This document shows, one piece after another, positions 10,641-24,240 of a stretch of DNA of 64,000 bases. Position 1 is the first letter of the stretch, and every line of letters starts with the position of its first letter. Origin of the DNA: Welwitschia mirabilis (lineage: Eukaryota; Gnetophyta; Gnetopsida; Welwitschiales); the NCBI GenBank assembly GCA_051453625.1, contig JBOZIK010000001.1, positions 90,805,743-90,869,742 of the forward strand. Direction: 5' to 3'. Made by a program: the position numbers and the translations under genes. Below the pieces are notes generated by a model. That model had not been told where the DNA came from, searched no databases, and saw nothing but the letters and a program-made list of their open reading frames with translations.

Positions 10641-12697
10641 AAATAGATTAGCATTATACAATCTTGCGTGCTTATTAAACTAGGCCCACTAAATAACATG
10701 ATGCTATCTAAAACATGTATATTTCTCAATATGAAAACATGAGATAAAAAACCATTTGTCTCATCTCATATGGTAACTAATTTTAATCTAAATGCAATTA
10801 AATCAAACTTTCTTAAGATTTCAAAGGAGTCTGTATTTCCATATATAATAGGTAATAAATGTGTTAAGAGTAAAGATTCAAATCCTATGATTTATGGATC
10901 AAGTTCACTTACATGATCAAAACATTAATAGATAAGTATTATTGCAATAAAGGGGTCTTGTAATTAGTAATTAAATCTAATCATTAGTTTATAGACCATT
11001 GCCTTGTTATCATGAAGAGACATGACCTTTTCAAAAAAATGGCTCCTATGATATAAAAGAAAGAATTATTAGAAGATCAATAATATATATATATTTCATT
11101 TGAGATTTTTTGTGGAAAAGAAGTTATCAAGGACATGGAAAAGATGGAAAGGAATTTTTTATGTAAAAGAATTAATGGTGAGAAGTGCATTCATTTTAAA
11201 AACTTATTGTAAATCATGGGGTAAAGGTGGTTTTGGTTTAAAAAGACTATATGTTAAATCCTTCTCTCTTAGCTACAATAGTTTGACAGTTAATTACATA
11301 GAACAAAACAAAATGGCTTTAGGTGTTAAAGCCTAAACTTTTAAATCATTTTTTTCCTATTTTTTCTTGCTTGTTTTGAATGTCCACATATTCTTAGAGG
11401 ATCTCCAATTTGAAATGATTTGCAAAAATTAATGGATTGATTATAGAATCATATGCATTTAGATATCCATTGAAATGGGAAATGGCAAGGTAAAGATAAT
11501 TTCAAATCATAAGAAGCTTATAATACTCTTTAAAGTTCTCCTCTAGGTAGGGAAGCAATTAGATTGGGGAAAAATGGAAATGAGCTCATAGTTGTAGCTC
11601 GTTTTTTTTCTTTAGCATGATGGGATGAATTGTCTTTTCTAAAAAACCTTCAAACATGTGGTTATTGTAATAAGATGATAACTTTTAAAATTTCCATCAG
11701 AACATTTATTACAATGACCATTTCATGTAATGTAACAAGTACATGACAAGTCTTCTTATATTTAGTACATCATCAATCAATTATTTCCGTATGTATAATC
11801 CTTGAAACATTATCACCTCATAATATCGATTCTCTAAACATTTCTTAATTACTTAAAACTAATATAATAAACAAGTTTAATATAGTTACAATAAAAGATC
11901 ATGATATTTTGTTGCTTAACTAAAATTATTAATTAAGGAAAGGATTTACTTTGAAAACTATAACATGGTATCAAAGTGAATGGATTAATAGGCTCATAAA
12001 CATAATAAACAAATGGAATAAAAATGATAAAAGAATGTATAGATGGAAAACATAAAAGAAAATTACAATACTAAATCATGAAAGAAGGAACATGTCGCAA
12101 AGAAGAGATGCAATTTCTAATAAACATAACTACTAAAATCACATAACAAATAAACTATAAAAAGGAAGAAAAATACATAGGAAAATGTGTAGCACCAGAT
12201 TGCATCAAGAAGGAAGAATTGATAGGGAGAAATGAGGGATGGAAGATGTGGTAGCATGATCTAGTAAACTATAATGCTAGTGAACCAAAGATGCATCCTT
12301 GGTGAAAGATCCCTTATAGCATGAAGAAGACTTTCAAGGGAAAAAAACCTTGAGGATCTTACTATTACATCCTAACAAATCCTACGACCAAAGTATATCC
12401 CAAGAAAGATAAAGCTAAACTTTCTAAGAAAATATTAGAAAGCTAGAGAAAAAGTTCACAAAACTCAACATGGCTGATGAAGAATAGAGAAGGATTAATA
12501 ATCATCTAGAATATATAGTAACTGTCATCATGAAATTCTAAAAGAACTGAGAAGAACCACATGGACTTGGAGAGAAGATTGAATAAGAAGATTTTAAATT
12601 ATTTTTATGTTTTTGCCTATGGATTATGAAATAAGATGGTTAGGTCTAGAGCTGAAAGTATTTAAAAAGCATTGCTATTCTTATTCAAGGGATACAT
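10641..12697. other. Unassigned AT-rich DNA
   Basis: A frame at 11100-11336 is open for 78 codons and lysine-rich but resembles nothing known. Other frames are short. No LTR boundary or RNA gene was seen. Confidence 0.4.
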
Positions 12698-12797
12698 NNN
12701 NNNNNNNNNNNNNNNNNNNNNNNNNNNNNNNNNNNNNNNNNNNNNNNNNNNNNNNNNNNNNNNNNNNNNNNNNNNNNNNNNNNNNNNNNNNNNNNNN
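12698..12797. other. Assembly gap (exactly 100 N)
   Basis: A run of exactly 100 N, the usual placeholder for a scaffold gap of unknown length. Confidence 0.99.
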
Positions 12798-13439
12798 AGA
12801 TTTTATAGATTTTTATTGGTATTTTCTTAGATCTTTTTCATTTTATCAATTATTTCTTTCATTGAATCATCTTCTTCCACATAGTAGTTCATGGGATACG
12901 GTTCTTCTTCATAGTAATGCATGGAAGATGGTTGGGATTAATAGAAGTTTTTTTAAATGAGGTGGAATCCCTAAAATATGAAAAATTTTCATTATTATTT
13001 CTATATGAAGTTTAAAAATAAGGGGGAAAGAATAAGAAGGTTGAAAAGAGGAAGGGATCCAACTCCTACTCTCAACATTATTTTGTGTTGCTCTCCCTCT
13101 TTTTATAAAAATCTCCCAAAATATTTTCATACCATTGTCCTTAGAACTTTTTAAGTTTATTCTCCTTTCAAAAAGATATTTTTCAAGGGTTTTTTTATCA
13201 CTCTTCATTAAAGTAATTAAGAAGAATGGAACAAGAGAATCTAATTTAAGATAGCAAGGAAGATAAGTACACAGTCAATATCAAGTTTTTCTTTCTTTGA
13301 TATTTCATTGTTTGGATCCTTAATACTCAAAAAAGGTGTAATGACTATCATTTTAACCATCATGAGGATGACTAATAAAATGACAAAATATTATTAAGTT
13401 ATAAAAATAAAAAATGCAAAACCAAAAGAAAAACTTAAA
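12798..13439. other. Unassigned AT-rich DNA
   Basis: A minus-strand frame at 12909-13208 is open for 99 codons but has no recognisable domain. The part nearest 13439 may be more decayed leader of the Athila-type LTR to the right. Confidence 0.35.
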
Positions 13440-13655
13440 AAAAATAATTTTAAAAATCTAAATTGTCATCCTCTGTGTCATGGAGATGACAGAGAGGAGC
13501 TAAAAAAACCAAAAACTATGAATAGAAAACCTATAACTTTAACTAGAAATATAACATTTCTATACATAAATATTTGAAATAAAATCTAATCTACTTACCT
13601 AAGTGATGACAATCCTCATACTCCTCAACAACCTTCCCTGGTGACTGTGCTAAGC
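13440..13655 (-). mobile_element. Athila-type 5' leader remnant
   Basis: Read on the minus strand this follows the LTR at 13656-14949 and is similar to the leaders at 46541-47057 and 58900-59427: a gatgac/gtcatc hairpin (near 13470-13495), then the stretch matching aatcctcacactccaagc and the cctttccctg block next to the LTR. The gag region that should follow is absent. Confidence 0.6.
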
Positions 13656-14949
13656 TATTACAGTGTGTAATTTTCTAATTCTTTATGTCTTAGTAAAACC
13701 TATTAATAAAAAATAGATATATTACAAAGTACAACATACTAGTATAAATGGAAGTGACTCAAATGTTATAAACCCATTGAAGGCATGTGACAGAAGAAGA
13801 AGAATTAATTTTCAAAGAAAATATTATATCCTAAACTTAAGAACAATGTAGAGAAATAAATATGTAACGCAATGTAAATGCACTTAATCTAGATGAACAC
13901 CTATCCAATTACCAATTTGACTTATTAGGAAGATTAACCTTGTATAACCTAAATTAGTTAAGAAAATTGTCACTAATCAAGAGTAACTTAAGTTATCAAG
14001 TAAGTCAAATAGAATGTAATGCAAAATGCTCCTAAAATAATATCGTCAACCTTAGTAAATGTTATTCTTAAGAGCTATATTATAAGTGAAATTGTCACCA
14101 AATCAAGAATAACATAAACCATAAGAAATATTAAAAAGGATTCAAGTAATAAAAGAGAAATAAATTTTATATTATCAAACTAGCATTCAGGTTACAAATC
14201 AGCCACACCTTGATGAAGGATGCATAGCCCAATACCAAGGAAGACATCTTTCTGTATGTACTCAGGATGGATCTCCGACCCTTTGATCTCTTATTGTAAG
14301 AATTTTTAATGCATCAAAGATGATAAAAGGATTAAAGGAGCTTTATTTATACAACAAGAAAAGTATAACCATCATTTAAGGTATAACAATTGCATTAGAA
14401 AATGCACTCAATTTTAAGAAAGAAATGGATGAAAATTAGCTAGTTGTTTTAGTATTTTCCTAACTATCATGGGAATGACATTGAGAATGACACCTCATAA
14501 TACTATATGAATCATTAGCTTCTGGCTCTACAGTCAACCCTATAGTTGGATCCATGTTTATTGTCATCATGTATGTTGTGGAGATGATATTGAAGATGAC
14601 ACCCCTTTAGAAAAAGGACTCATTGGCTATTAGCTCTAGTCCACATTAGCATTTAAAATAGTTGTTAAATTATTATCATCCTACCTGTAGTGGGGATGAT
14701 AATGGAGATGATAGTCTTTCTTATCTTTTTAGCTTAAGAGAAATCAACCTTTTACATTATTAATCTTCCTCCAAAGCACTGAGTATCAGATTATGCCTAA
14801 GATGCCTTCAAATATGTCAATAATTACATGTTTCCATGATCATCCCTTTGACTCTCCATAATTATCAGAATTACATCTAAACCTATATAAATGTCTTATA
14901 AAATAACTTATTATACCATTTCAAATACACATAATTTGATAGCGCATCA
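13656..14949 (-). mobile_element. Athila-type LTR A (5' LTR, minus strand)
   Basis: Homologous along its length to the LTRs at 27489-29293, 47058-48370 and 59428-60714. Shared blocks include the accttgatgaaggatgcatagcc region, the tctttgatctcttattg region and the end near tttgatagcgcatca. The end near 13656 adjoins leader sequence, so this is a 5' LTR. It carries paired gatgac/gtcatc hairpin elements near 14465-14500, 14560-14605 and 14690-14725. Ends were placed by alignment by eye. Confidence 0.75.
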
Positions 14950-15536
14950 TCATGAAAATGTAAAAATAACCCTTAAAAATTTAAATCCTTAAAATATATG
15001 TCTCTTAAGAAGGGTTAGAAAGAGGTGAAAAAAGATGAAATATAAAGATGATGCACTAGAAAAAATAATTGTGTGTTGTGTGCACTAACATCTAGATGAT
15101 AAGGTGGACAATAGGGTTTTCAAAAGATTTATAAAGAATGGAAATATTATTAAAATAAATTAAATGCAAAAGAAAAATTATTATAAAGTCTGAGAGATGA
15201 GAAATGACTAAGAATCATGATAAATAAAGGCATAATAAAGGGGGTAAATACACTCAGATAAGGAAGATAAATGTGTCATGAACTCATAATTATTGAAAAA
15301 TAGTACTGGATACATGAAAATTAAAAAATAAAATTAAATAACTAAACTCAAAAAAGATGAAAAAAGTTAGAATTATAATTAAAGGAACATTATTTGGAAA
15401 AAGAAAATTAACTCTTATAAAGAAAAAAATATAAAATAAAAATCAAGAAGAATACTAAATGATCAAGTCCTAAGCATTTATGATGAAAAAAGTACAGAAA
15501 TAACTTTGAAATATGAAAAAATCTAATTAAAAAAAA
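14950..15536. other. Spacer between two outward-facing LTRs
   Basis: About 590 bp of A-rich DNA lies between LTR A (minus) and LTR G (plus). No coding signal was seen. Confidence 0.5.
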
Positions 15537-16625
15537 TGTTGCACTGCTCATTTGTTATTATTTGAGGGGGTTTTATGAGTTGTTTTGTAAGACATTTATA
15601 GAGGTTAAAGTGTAATTCTAAGGATCTTGGAGAAATGATAGAAAATCTTGCAAATGTGTATCTTACTCAGATTTAATGCGTTAAAGGCATATTCTGATGC
15701 ACAGAGCTTTGGAGAAGGATTATTGACAAAAATGCTAGGTTTCTTCTCAAGAAAATGATCAAAGAAGACTATCGTCCCCTTCATCGTCCCCATGACAGGC
15801 AGGATGACGACTACTAATGTGGACTGCTGAATTATTGCTGAGTCATCATTCTAAGTCATCTTTTATAATGTGCTATCATTCCCCTTGTCATCTGGGTGAC
15901 AGTCAAGACGACACGACCATGTAATCAACTCTAATAGCGACCCTTGACTATTTTGTGTGTTTCATTTATGTAAATAAGCATGTCTAACCGTGCCTACTAT
16001 TTGTCTTCTTTTACTATATTTTCCTATAAATAAATTCCCCTTCGAATCTTCTTCTCATCTTTGTTACACCAGAAATTCTTGTGACAGGAGATCAAAGGGT
16101 GGAAGATCCATCTCGAGTGTTGCAGAAAGAAGTTCCTTTAGTGGAGGGCTGTATTTCCTTCATTGAAACTTGGCTATTTTGTAACCTAGATGCTTATTAC
16201 TCATTCTTAATATAAACTTTGTTTTGTTTTCATGTTTGCATTGCATTGTAGGTTTTCTGATGATCCGTATAGCCTATGTTACCCTTGATATGGTGATAGT
16301 TTCTTGGATGATATAGATTATCAAGGGCAACCTTTGTTAAGGCTGAAAGCAAGTAGTGTTAGTTCCATTTTGCATTTTATCTAGATTAGTTACATCTTGA
16401 ATTTTGCATTGTAATTTGTCTTCTTGCATTTGCTATTTATTTTTGGTTTCTATTATTCTTTTATAAAGCAATTCGAGTCTTGTCTCATAGTCTTTAACAT
16501 GAATACAACATTTCGGATCTACTCCCACTCATACTCATGTGCTGTATTGTGTGAGATATCTATTTATTTTATGAATGATTGAATTCTTTTGAACTTAAGC
16601 ACTTGCACAAATACACACCACAATA
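15537..16625 (+). mobile_element. Athila-type LTR G (5' LTR, plus strand)
   Basis: Same LTR family as A but opposite strand. It starts TGTTGCACTGCTCATTTG and ends near CACACCACAATA. A likely TATA box, cctataaataaattcccc, lies near 16023-16040, followed by the transcribed part with ggagatcaaagggtgg. Hairpin-forming atcgtcccc/gatgacgac elements lie at 15772-15815 and 15880-15915. Sequence just after 16625 (tagtgatgattcctataagc) resembles a decayed primer-binding site, so this is a 5' LTR. No gag could be found downstream. Confidence 0.7.
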
Positions 16626-19600
16626 GTGATGATTCCTATAAGCTATTTCATTGTGATTCTCCAATGTCATGAGTTTCTATTTAATTTAGTTTTTGACATT
16701 GTAGCTTCTTTGGAGTTGTATTCTACCTTCATACAATCTTGAAGAGAAAAACTCGAACGAGTCATAGTTCAATTACAACCTTAGATAGGAATACCACCAG
16801 AAGAAGTTATGGTTCAAACATGGCTAATTCCATTCTAATACTTTAGTAATTTGTGTTTTATATTAAGCTTGATTATAGATCGAAATCAAAAGTTTAAGGA
16901 AATTATTAGTGGAGGTGGTATATACTCGTACAAAAGTTTAAACACCTAAAAGTGGACAAATATAATGTTTGATATCTTCTATCCATGTACTAAGATGGGG
17001 CCATCATAGTAGGCAACTATGCGAGTTTTTTTAAATTCACTGTAATTATTAAAATATTTAACATGTTTTTCAATCACCACAATTTAGTAGTTGCCAAGTG
17101 AAAAGAAGATGCTAAAAAATAATCATACATTCCCGAAGATTTTAAATATATGTTCACATTTAAAGTGTAGAAAGTCTAAGAATAAACCAAATAGGATGAA
17201 GTAATTAAATTTAGAAATTTCTTAAAGATGTTTTAGATAGTTACAAAACTATTTCTTAGGAAAATCCTCCTAGAGAATAAAATCATAGTTATTGGTTAGC
17301 CTAAGCTCTACTTCATTTATTTTTTAGTCATACATAAAAAAGTTTCAATATCATTCATCATCACATAGAAGTTATCATTAAGATGAGAAACTTCATGTAA
17401 AAGCACCTAAAAAAAACATGTTTCTTTTATTCATTTTCTTTATCATAAATTCCTAGCATGAATCTAAAAAGGACAAATTGTCGAGAATGCGAAGTAACTA
17501 CTAAGTTCCAAAAATAATGCCATCTATGAGCTAATGAGTGAGAGAAATCTATTTCATGGGGCCCTTGAGCCTGAAACAAAGTAGAAATTTGATGCACTTA
17601 GTACAAGTCTCAAATAAGTGAAACTAAGAACAAATAAGCTAATATCAAGCTAAACCATGTTTGAGAGATAAAATAAGAGGTTGAATTTGATTTGGAAGGA
17701 GAACTATAAATAGTCCATTACCTTTAATGAGAAGAAGCAAGAAAGTATCTAAATTTCTTTAATTGAATACAACATTAATGAACAAAAAGAAGCAATCAAG
17801 AAAGCACAACCTTGTTATACATGTCTACAAAATATGTCTTATAAAAGAAACTTAGACAAGTTCATTATTTAAAAAAAGCCAAGTTTCAAGTTTCTAAGGT
17901 GGAAATAAAAAATTACAAAACTTGAAAAAATATTTTTCTAATAGAAAAGATGTTATAGTTTGGATAAGATCATAAATGAAAGAATAAAGAATGTAGTAGT
18001 ACTAAGTTTGTCATTGAAAATTCATTTTGAATGAGTTTTATTACTAAATACCTATAGTAGCTATTATACTATGAAAAATTACAAAGAAATACTTTATAAG
18101 TTCTTTCATAATAGACAAACCTTAATAATCTAAAATAATAACAAGCTATAGACCTAATTTCATGGCTTAGTAAAGAGTTGAATAATAAAGTAGCACAACT
18201 GAAAATAATAAAAGATGAATTTCAGAATACCTTATTAGACATGAAGAATATCTATCAAAAGTATAAAAAATCAATCTAGAAAAAACTTGACCTTATCACC
18301 CATAAGCTAGAAACACCGAGATATGAATTTATTAAAATTTAAAAGATAAATCATCATGAGACTAAATCTTTACTACACTTTGACAATTGATATTAATAAT
18401 GATGTCACTAGTGGATATGACACATATAGAAATCTTAAAATTATAAAACTAAGGTACTCTACTGTAGTACAAGAAATTCTAATTATTATTCTTGTACAAG
18501 GATCACAAGAGAATTTCAGAGGTCATAATTATTTGAATTTATATGATAAAAGAATTTTAATTAGTATTTATGAAAGGTGAAAAGTATCAATATTAGAAAA
18601 CTTCTCCTTCGAAGAATTAGGAATGATTGTTATTAAACAAACTACCAAGCAAACCTAACTTACTATTATGATAGATCTTTAAGCAATAAGGGCTTTATGC
18701 ATAAGTAATAAATCATATACTTTAGATCTTAAATGATATAAATAAATCAAAGGAACTTAAATTTCTAAGATATGACCACTATTTAGAGATGAATCATCTT
18801 ATATTGAAATGTAGGAAAAAATAGGATATCATAAATATTAACACATCAAACATCTAAACTTAATAAAATGCTAACAAAACATTAAAGGAACCAACTTAAA
18901 ATAATAGAATAGATACAAAAGAATATTGTAAAGGAACTATTACATTTCTAGTAAACATAATCAGATTAATGATGGAAAAGAGACTCAAATCTAATCATGG
19001 ATCATTATGCATTAATCAATAATGCAAATACTAAGGCAAGTTAGCTTAGAAAGGCAATTGCCTCACGAATGATCCTTCTTGCATACTTATAAAGGATGAA
19101 AAGGGGTTTAGGCCCTCACGGTGAGATAAGTCTATATCATAACCATGAAAACTAGAGATCTAACATGGATTTCCTCAATGTGAAATAGAATAGAATTCAA
19201 TTCAATCCAACATAACATGCCTTAACATTTAAAGGAGGTTGTATTTGTATAGACAATGAGTGGTTTTTAAATTTCAATTATCCATACTAAGATATATCAA
19301 ATCTAGTCATTATAAAATTTCTTAAGCATTAGAATTAGTTAAGCTAGTCCTTAGTCTTCTTAAAATCTTATTTGATTCCTCAACTATTAATTTTTCTCCA
19401 TTTTATAAGTTTGACTAGGCTATTTGGTAACTGTTTTTCATTCTAGCTTTTCTTGGATCCATTATTCTTTAGATAATCAATGACATCATGGATTGGATAT
19501 CAGCACCAGTCTCTTTAGGTTACATCTGGTGTTAAAGATTAAGTGGCTTAGTTGTTCATAATAAAACCCAAGTATTAGTTGTCTTTAATGATAATCAAGC

Positions 19601-20159
19601 AAATATGGATCAAATTGAACCAATCATAATTCAATATCAAACATGTCATGTATAGCCTTAAAATTAGTATATTTATGAAATTTTATTTGGATAAAATTTA
19701 TAAGATTTATATAAAAATACCCATCCCCCCAATTCATAACTAGCATTTTTCTCGTTCATTAGCAAATATTGCAAAAGATTTAAGTTTAAAAGTCTATTTT
19801 CCATTTCAAAAATTTTAAAGTACTTTATTTGAGCTTAAAAAGAAGTATTTCAATAAGCCTAAAACTTAAACTTGAATTTTTTATTCATTTTAAATATTAA
19901 ATTGAATCAAATTGATCCCTAAAACGGTAAAAAAACAAAAATTTATAACTTTTCAAGTCCAATTTAATTTGTGATTTTAAATTTTCTCTTAAAATTATAA
20001 TATTTTAGCCTTGTAAAATAGGATAAACTAAACAAAACAACATGGTCTTTTGATAAGTTAAGGCATGAAATGAGTAATATTTTCAACATTTTTAATCTCT
20101 TATGCCCACAACTAAGTGTTTACACTGTCCTCAATATTGAAAATATAAAAAAAATTTAC
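16626..20159. other. Unassigned AT-rich DNA
   Basis: The internal region expected after LTR G is not recognisable. An open frame at 18356-18580 (74 codons) resembles no family with confidence. No RNA gene or repeat boundary was seen. Confidence 0.4.
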
Positions 20160-20790
20160 TTTAAAACTTAATTGTGTTGAAAGATAGCAATTTACAATAC
20201 TAGTTAGAGAGTCAGAGGAGCATGATTATTAGAATTAATATAGACCACCCACCTTAGTTGATAACCTCATGAAAACACACTCATCAACATGTAGCACATT
20301 CTAGGAGAACATCCTTTCGAATAGTACTCCACATAAAGTGTGATTAACTAGTAAGTTTTTAGGCTTCTTAGTTAAGATAAGTGTGCAAACCAATTGCTTA
20401 AAACTTCATAGTTTTTCATATGAAGCTTATAACCTCATATAATATCCAATAGTATGATCATCTCGGCCATTATATCCTGTAATGTTAATACTATTGAAAG
20501 ATAGTGATTTGTGGTACTAATCAACAGTCAGAGGAGCATGATGGCTAGAACTTATATAGAGAACACACTTTAGCTAATAACCTCATGGAAACACACTTGC
20601 TTAACAAGTAGGACTTCTTGGAGATCAACCATCTAAGTAGTGCATTACATGGAGCATGCTTCGCTGTTGAGATTTTAGGCTTTTTAGGTAAGATAAATGT
20701 AAAACCCAATTTTTAAAATCTTTGTAGTGTGAACCATACTTGTTCTGAGATGCTTATATGAAGCTCATGATCTCATATGGTACTGAACAT
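20160..20790. repeat. Diverged direct duplication of about 315 bp
   Basis: Sequence at about 20165-20445 recurs at 20485-20790. Shared landmarks in order are ttgaaagatag, gtcagaggagcatgat, taacctcatg followed by aaacacac, the ttttaggct block, and atatgaagct. The copies are well diverged. No coding content. Confidence 0.75.
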
Positions 20791-22326
20791 TATAAGGAAT
20801 AGAGAAAAATCACACAATTCTATTAATTAAGCTTTTAAAACATCATAAGAAATAGACAAATTGTCTAGATGAAGGGAAAAATGTACATCAAGTAAAGAAG
20901 GAATGCCTTGGAGGAAATCTTCCATGAGAAGAACCTCTTGTGGTTCCTAGGCTTCTACAGATTTCATCTATTTTTGACATCACCTCTTTATTGCTTTTAT
21001 TACTTTTGTGTCCTATTTTATTGTTATTTCTCATTATTACTAAATCTTTTGAACTTAAAATAAACATTAATATAGCAAAAATTATACTCTTCTTATGGTT
21101 GTGACAATTTTCCAAGACACTCTTTATTTTTCTTCCTCCTTACCATTTCGTTCTTTTACACTTTTCCTATTATGAACAACATATAAATTTTTTAAGAATA
21201 CTTTTACCTTACTAGAAAAGTAGGTTACTCCCTTTTCTTAAAGAAATCCTCCCCATCCTCTCTAATCCATTTTCTTCATGTACATACTGACATATTCTGT
21301 ATAAGTTAATAAAATCGAACTTTCATAATAAAGTCTCCCATTCTTTTAGATATTATGATAGAATCTAGACATAGCTTGAGGAAAGAGGATAACAGCACTG
21401 ATAAAACAAATGGTGATATCAATTTATTTGAGGCAGGAATAGATAGTAAGGGCAATAATAAAAGTGCAAGTGGAGATAAAGGCATGTGCCCTTGTAACTT
21501 CAAAAGAAAATGCAAAGGTAAGGAATGGATGGGATGTGGATTCTATATTTATAGATGTGAGAGAAAAGTTAAGCTCTTGATCATTTAATTTTAATAAATC
21601 GTTGAGATCAAATTTGGCATGAATTAATACAACGTACAAGTGTTGTCTCTTTGATAAGATATGCTATGCATGAAGATGTAGAAATTAGTTTTATCTCTAC
21701 TTACCAAGGAAAACATTTATGGGTATTTTAAAAAACAAATGGAATCCTATGCTAAAAGGGATGACATTCTTACTTTTAATAATATTTTAATGAATTTTAT
21801 TATTTTTAGCTTAGGTTTTAGGTTTTTTTTAACGAATTAATTAGCACCTTGTATTCGTTTTCATATTTAAAGTCTAAGTTTAAAAATTAGCAATTGTTTT
21901 GTTTCTATTTCTAATCATTAAACCAAAACACTCATGATACTATTAATCAAGTATGATGCCTAATGTTTCCTAGGGTAAAAAAGGTAGTCTAAAAATAAAT
22001 ACTTAAAAACTAAAAAGAACTAACATGGATTTATTTATTTTGATAAAGTTAAATGGTTTAGAGCTTATCATGGCTAAGAATTTAAACTAGTTATGTTAAG
22101 ATTTAGTCATCATTTCTAATACATATGATACTATTGTTTGGTTACATCAGCCCTTCTAAGCCCATCATTGTCATGAAATAATATCTTCCTCAAAGGAAAA
22201 AGGCTTTCTCAAATGTGTATTCAACCTTTTTTGCTTATGCTAATGGGATATATATGGATTTATGTACTCTTATATGCTAAATTAACATTTTAAAAATAGA
22301 ATAAAAGTTTTAGATATATAGATATT
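20791..22326. other. Unassigned AT-rich DNA
   Basis: Short overlapping frames at 20888-21115, 21306-21515, 21355-21588 and 21424-21639 show no recognisable domain. It is the left flank of the chromovirus LTR. Confidence 0.4.
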
Positions 22327-22741
22327 TGTAATGTCCCATTTTACCATCTTAAGATGGTTTTGTTATAAATAGGAACATTTAAATATTATGCTAATCGATA
22401 AGAATAACAAGGAATAATTTAAGAAAAGGTGTAATTTATTATTGATAGTAGTGGATTACATTCCCTATCATTAGCCAATAGACCTGGACTAGTAGTCAAA
22501 GGTAAAGATGGGGGCTACAACTTGATTTCCCCTCATGAAACCCTTGGCGATCATCCAAGATTGTCTTCGATTACATCCACCCAGTTTATCCACTCCTAGC
22601 TAATAACATAGACTTAAATAGCATCATGAAAGGACACAGTTTTACATATTTGGATCACACCCATTCATAATAACTTGTTAATCATTTTCATTTAGTCTCT
22701 TAACACATTTCTTCACAAAATAGTGAATTTGTAATATTATA
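22327..22741 (-). mobile_element. Chromovirus 3' LTR
   Basis: On the minus strand the element starts TATAATATTAC and ends GGGACATTACA, near-perfect terminal inverted repeats of the TGTAAT..ATTACA type (the first G has changed). It follows the polypurine tract directly. Confidence 0.75.
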
Positions 22742-22757
22742 TTCCTTTCCCTTTAAT
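22742..22757 (-). promoter_or_regulatory. Polypurine tract
   Basis: Minus-strand ATTAAAGGGAAAGGAA lies immediately 5' of the LTR, the position from which plus-strand DNA synthesis is primed. A second purine run, caagaagaggaggaatt, lies about 30 bases upstream. Confidence 0.7.
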
Positions 22758-22984
22758 TATCATGCTCATCCTTGAGTGTAATTCCTCCTCTTCTTGTCCC
22801 ATCCATGTAGGCATGCTCATCCAAATTATTTTCTATGTTATCTACAAAACATGAGGGAGGAAAAATATTGTATATTAAGAAATACACTGAAAAGAGAGAA
22901 AGTAACATATGATGCTTCATTAAAAATTTTGATAAATGTCTCTTGCATATACTCCCTATTTTCCCAAGTTTATTAATTACAATG

Positions 22985-24240
22985 GGTCCATTGAATAAGT
23001 ACTTCCTTTACATTTTTATTTCTCAATTGATTAGTTCTGGTATTTCAGAATTTTATGGGCTGGACAACAAAGGTCAGGTTAGGTCTTCGCATAATGTGTG
23101 TCAATTCAGGGTGGAGTCCTAGGTCTTGTCCCCATAGTAAGTTTTCAGAATGCTCACATCCAAAGGTAGTTCTAATTTTTATGCTAGGTCCTCTACTCTT
23201 TCGATAATATTAAATGGACTAAAATACCAAGGGGTTATCTTGTTATACTTCCTCATTTTTGGCTTGATCTTTAAAATGACTTGTTCATCGACTTGAAATA
23301 TGCAGGTTTGATGTTTCTGATTATAATTTTTCTTGTACCACTTTTAATCAGCTTACAGATGTCTCTTTACTTTGTTAATCATTTCTTTCATGAATTTTAC
23401 CTTAGATGGTACAATCGTTTTTGGTATTTGCAAAGGGTTGGACCATGTGATAGAGGTAAATCAGTTCCTACCATACATTGCTTTAAATGGAGAACATTGA
23501 ATTGAGGTTTGGAAAGTCTGATTGTAAACGAACTTAATCAGGTGTAGATAGTGCTTCCACTATTTGGGTTTTCTAGTCACATAGCATCATAGGGCATCTT
23601 CTAGAATGTGGTTAATCCTCTCTATTTAACTATTTATTTTTAGGTGATATGTCATATTAAAATTAAGTTTAGTGTCCAAGTGATGGAAGAAATTCTGTCA
23701 AAACTTAGATAAGAATTTAAGATCTTGATTAAATATAATAACTTGAGTTGCTCTATGAATTTTAAAGATTTCCTGCATAAATCATAAGGACAATTCTTTG
23801 GCTATGTTTGAGCTTCATACTGTAATGAAGTGGACCATCTTGATCAACCTACCTACACAAGTAAAAATTGCATCATATTGTTTATTAGTAAGAGGCAACC
23901 TCGTGATGAAATCTATAGAGACTTCTTTTCATTTCCACTCTAGTATCCCTAATGATTGAAGGAGTCCTATAGGTCTTCCCTGATCCATCTTCATTTGTTA
24001 TTATATGAGGAAATTACAGATGTATTCCTTCAATTCTGTCTTCATTCTACATTAGAAGTAATACTTTCTTAATTGATGGTAATTTCTAATAAATCTATGG
24101 TACCCTACATAAAGAACTTCATGTAGTTCAAACATTATCAAGTTCTTTCTCCAAGGGTCTTATGAAATACAAAGACATTAACCTTTCAGTAGGTATCCAT
24201 CTCATGAAAGAGTATATGTATCGACTCCTTTCCCTTAGAT
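22985..24240 (-). pseudogene. Chromovirus integrase remnant
   Basis: Fragments in shifting frames follow the Ty3/gypsy integrase in order. First comes the core with an IDFI-like block (expected catalytic aspartate), then a VGRLIKMVHFI block matching VDRFSKMVHFI, then an FNQDLKFLSKF block matching SDRDPKFLSKF. Next is a TSIQCSPFKAMYGRN block matching TSIGTTPFKALYGRD, then KIKPKMRKYNKITP and DLAYKLELP in the C-terminal domain. Possible chromodomain residues follow but are too decayed to confirm. It would insert element cDNA into the genome; it is inactive here. Confidence 0.8.

Noticed and set aside
18356-18580. A 74-codon frame considered as a possible endogenous pararetrovirus fragment
   Set aside because: No zinc knuckle, protease, reverse transcriptase or movement-protein motif could be found nearby; resemblance was only impressionistic.
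21306-21639. Three overlapping open frames on both strands
   Set aside because: Mutually overlapping, no recognisable domain, no flanking gene signals.
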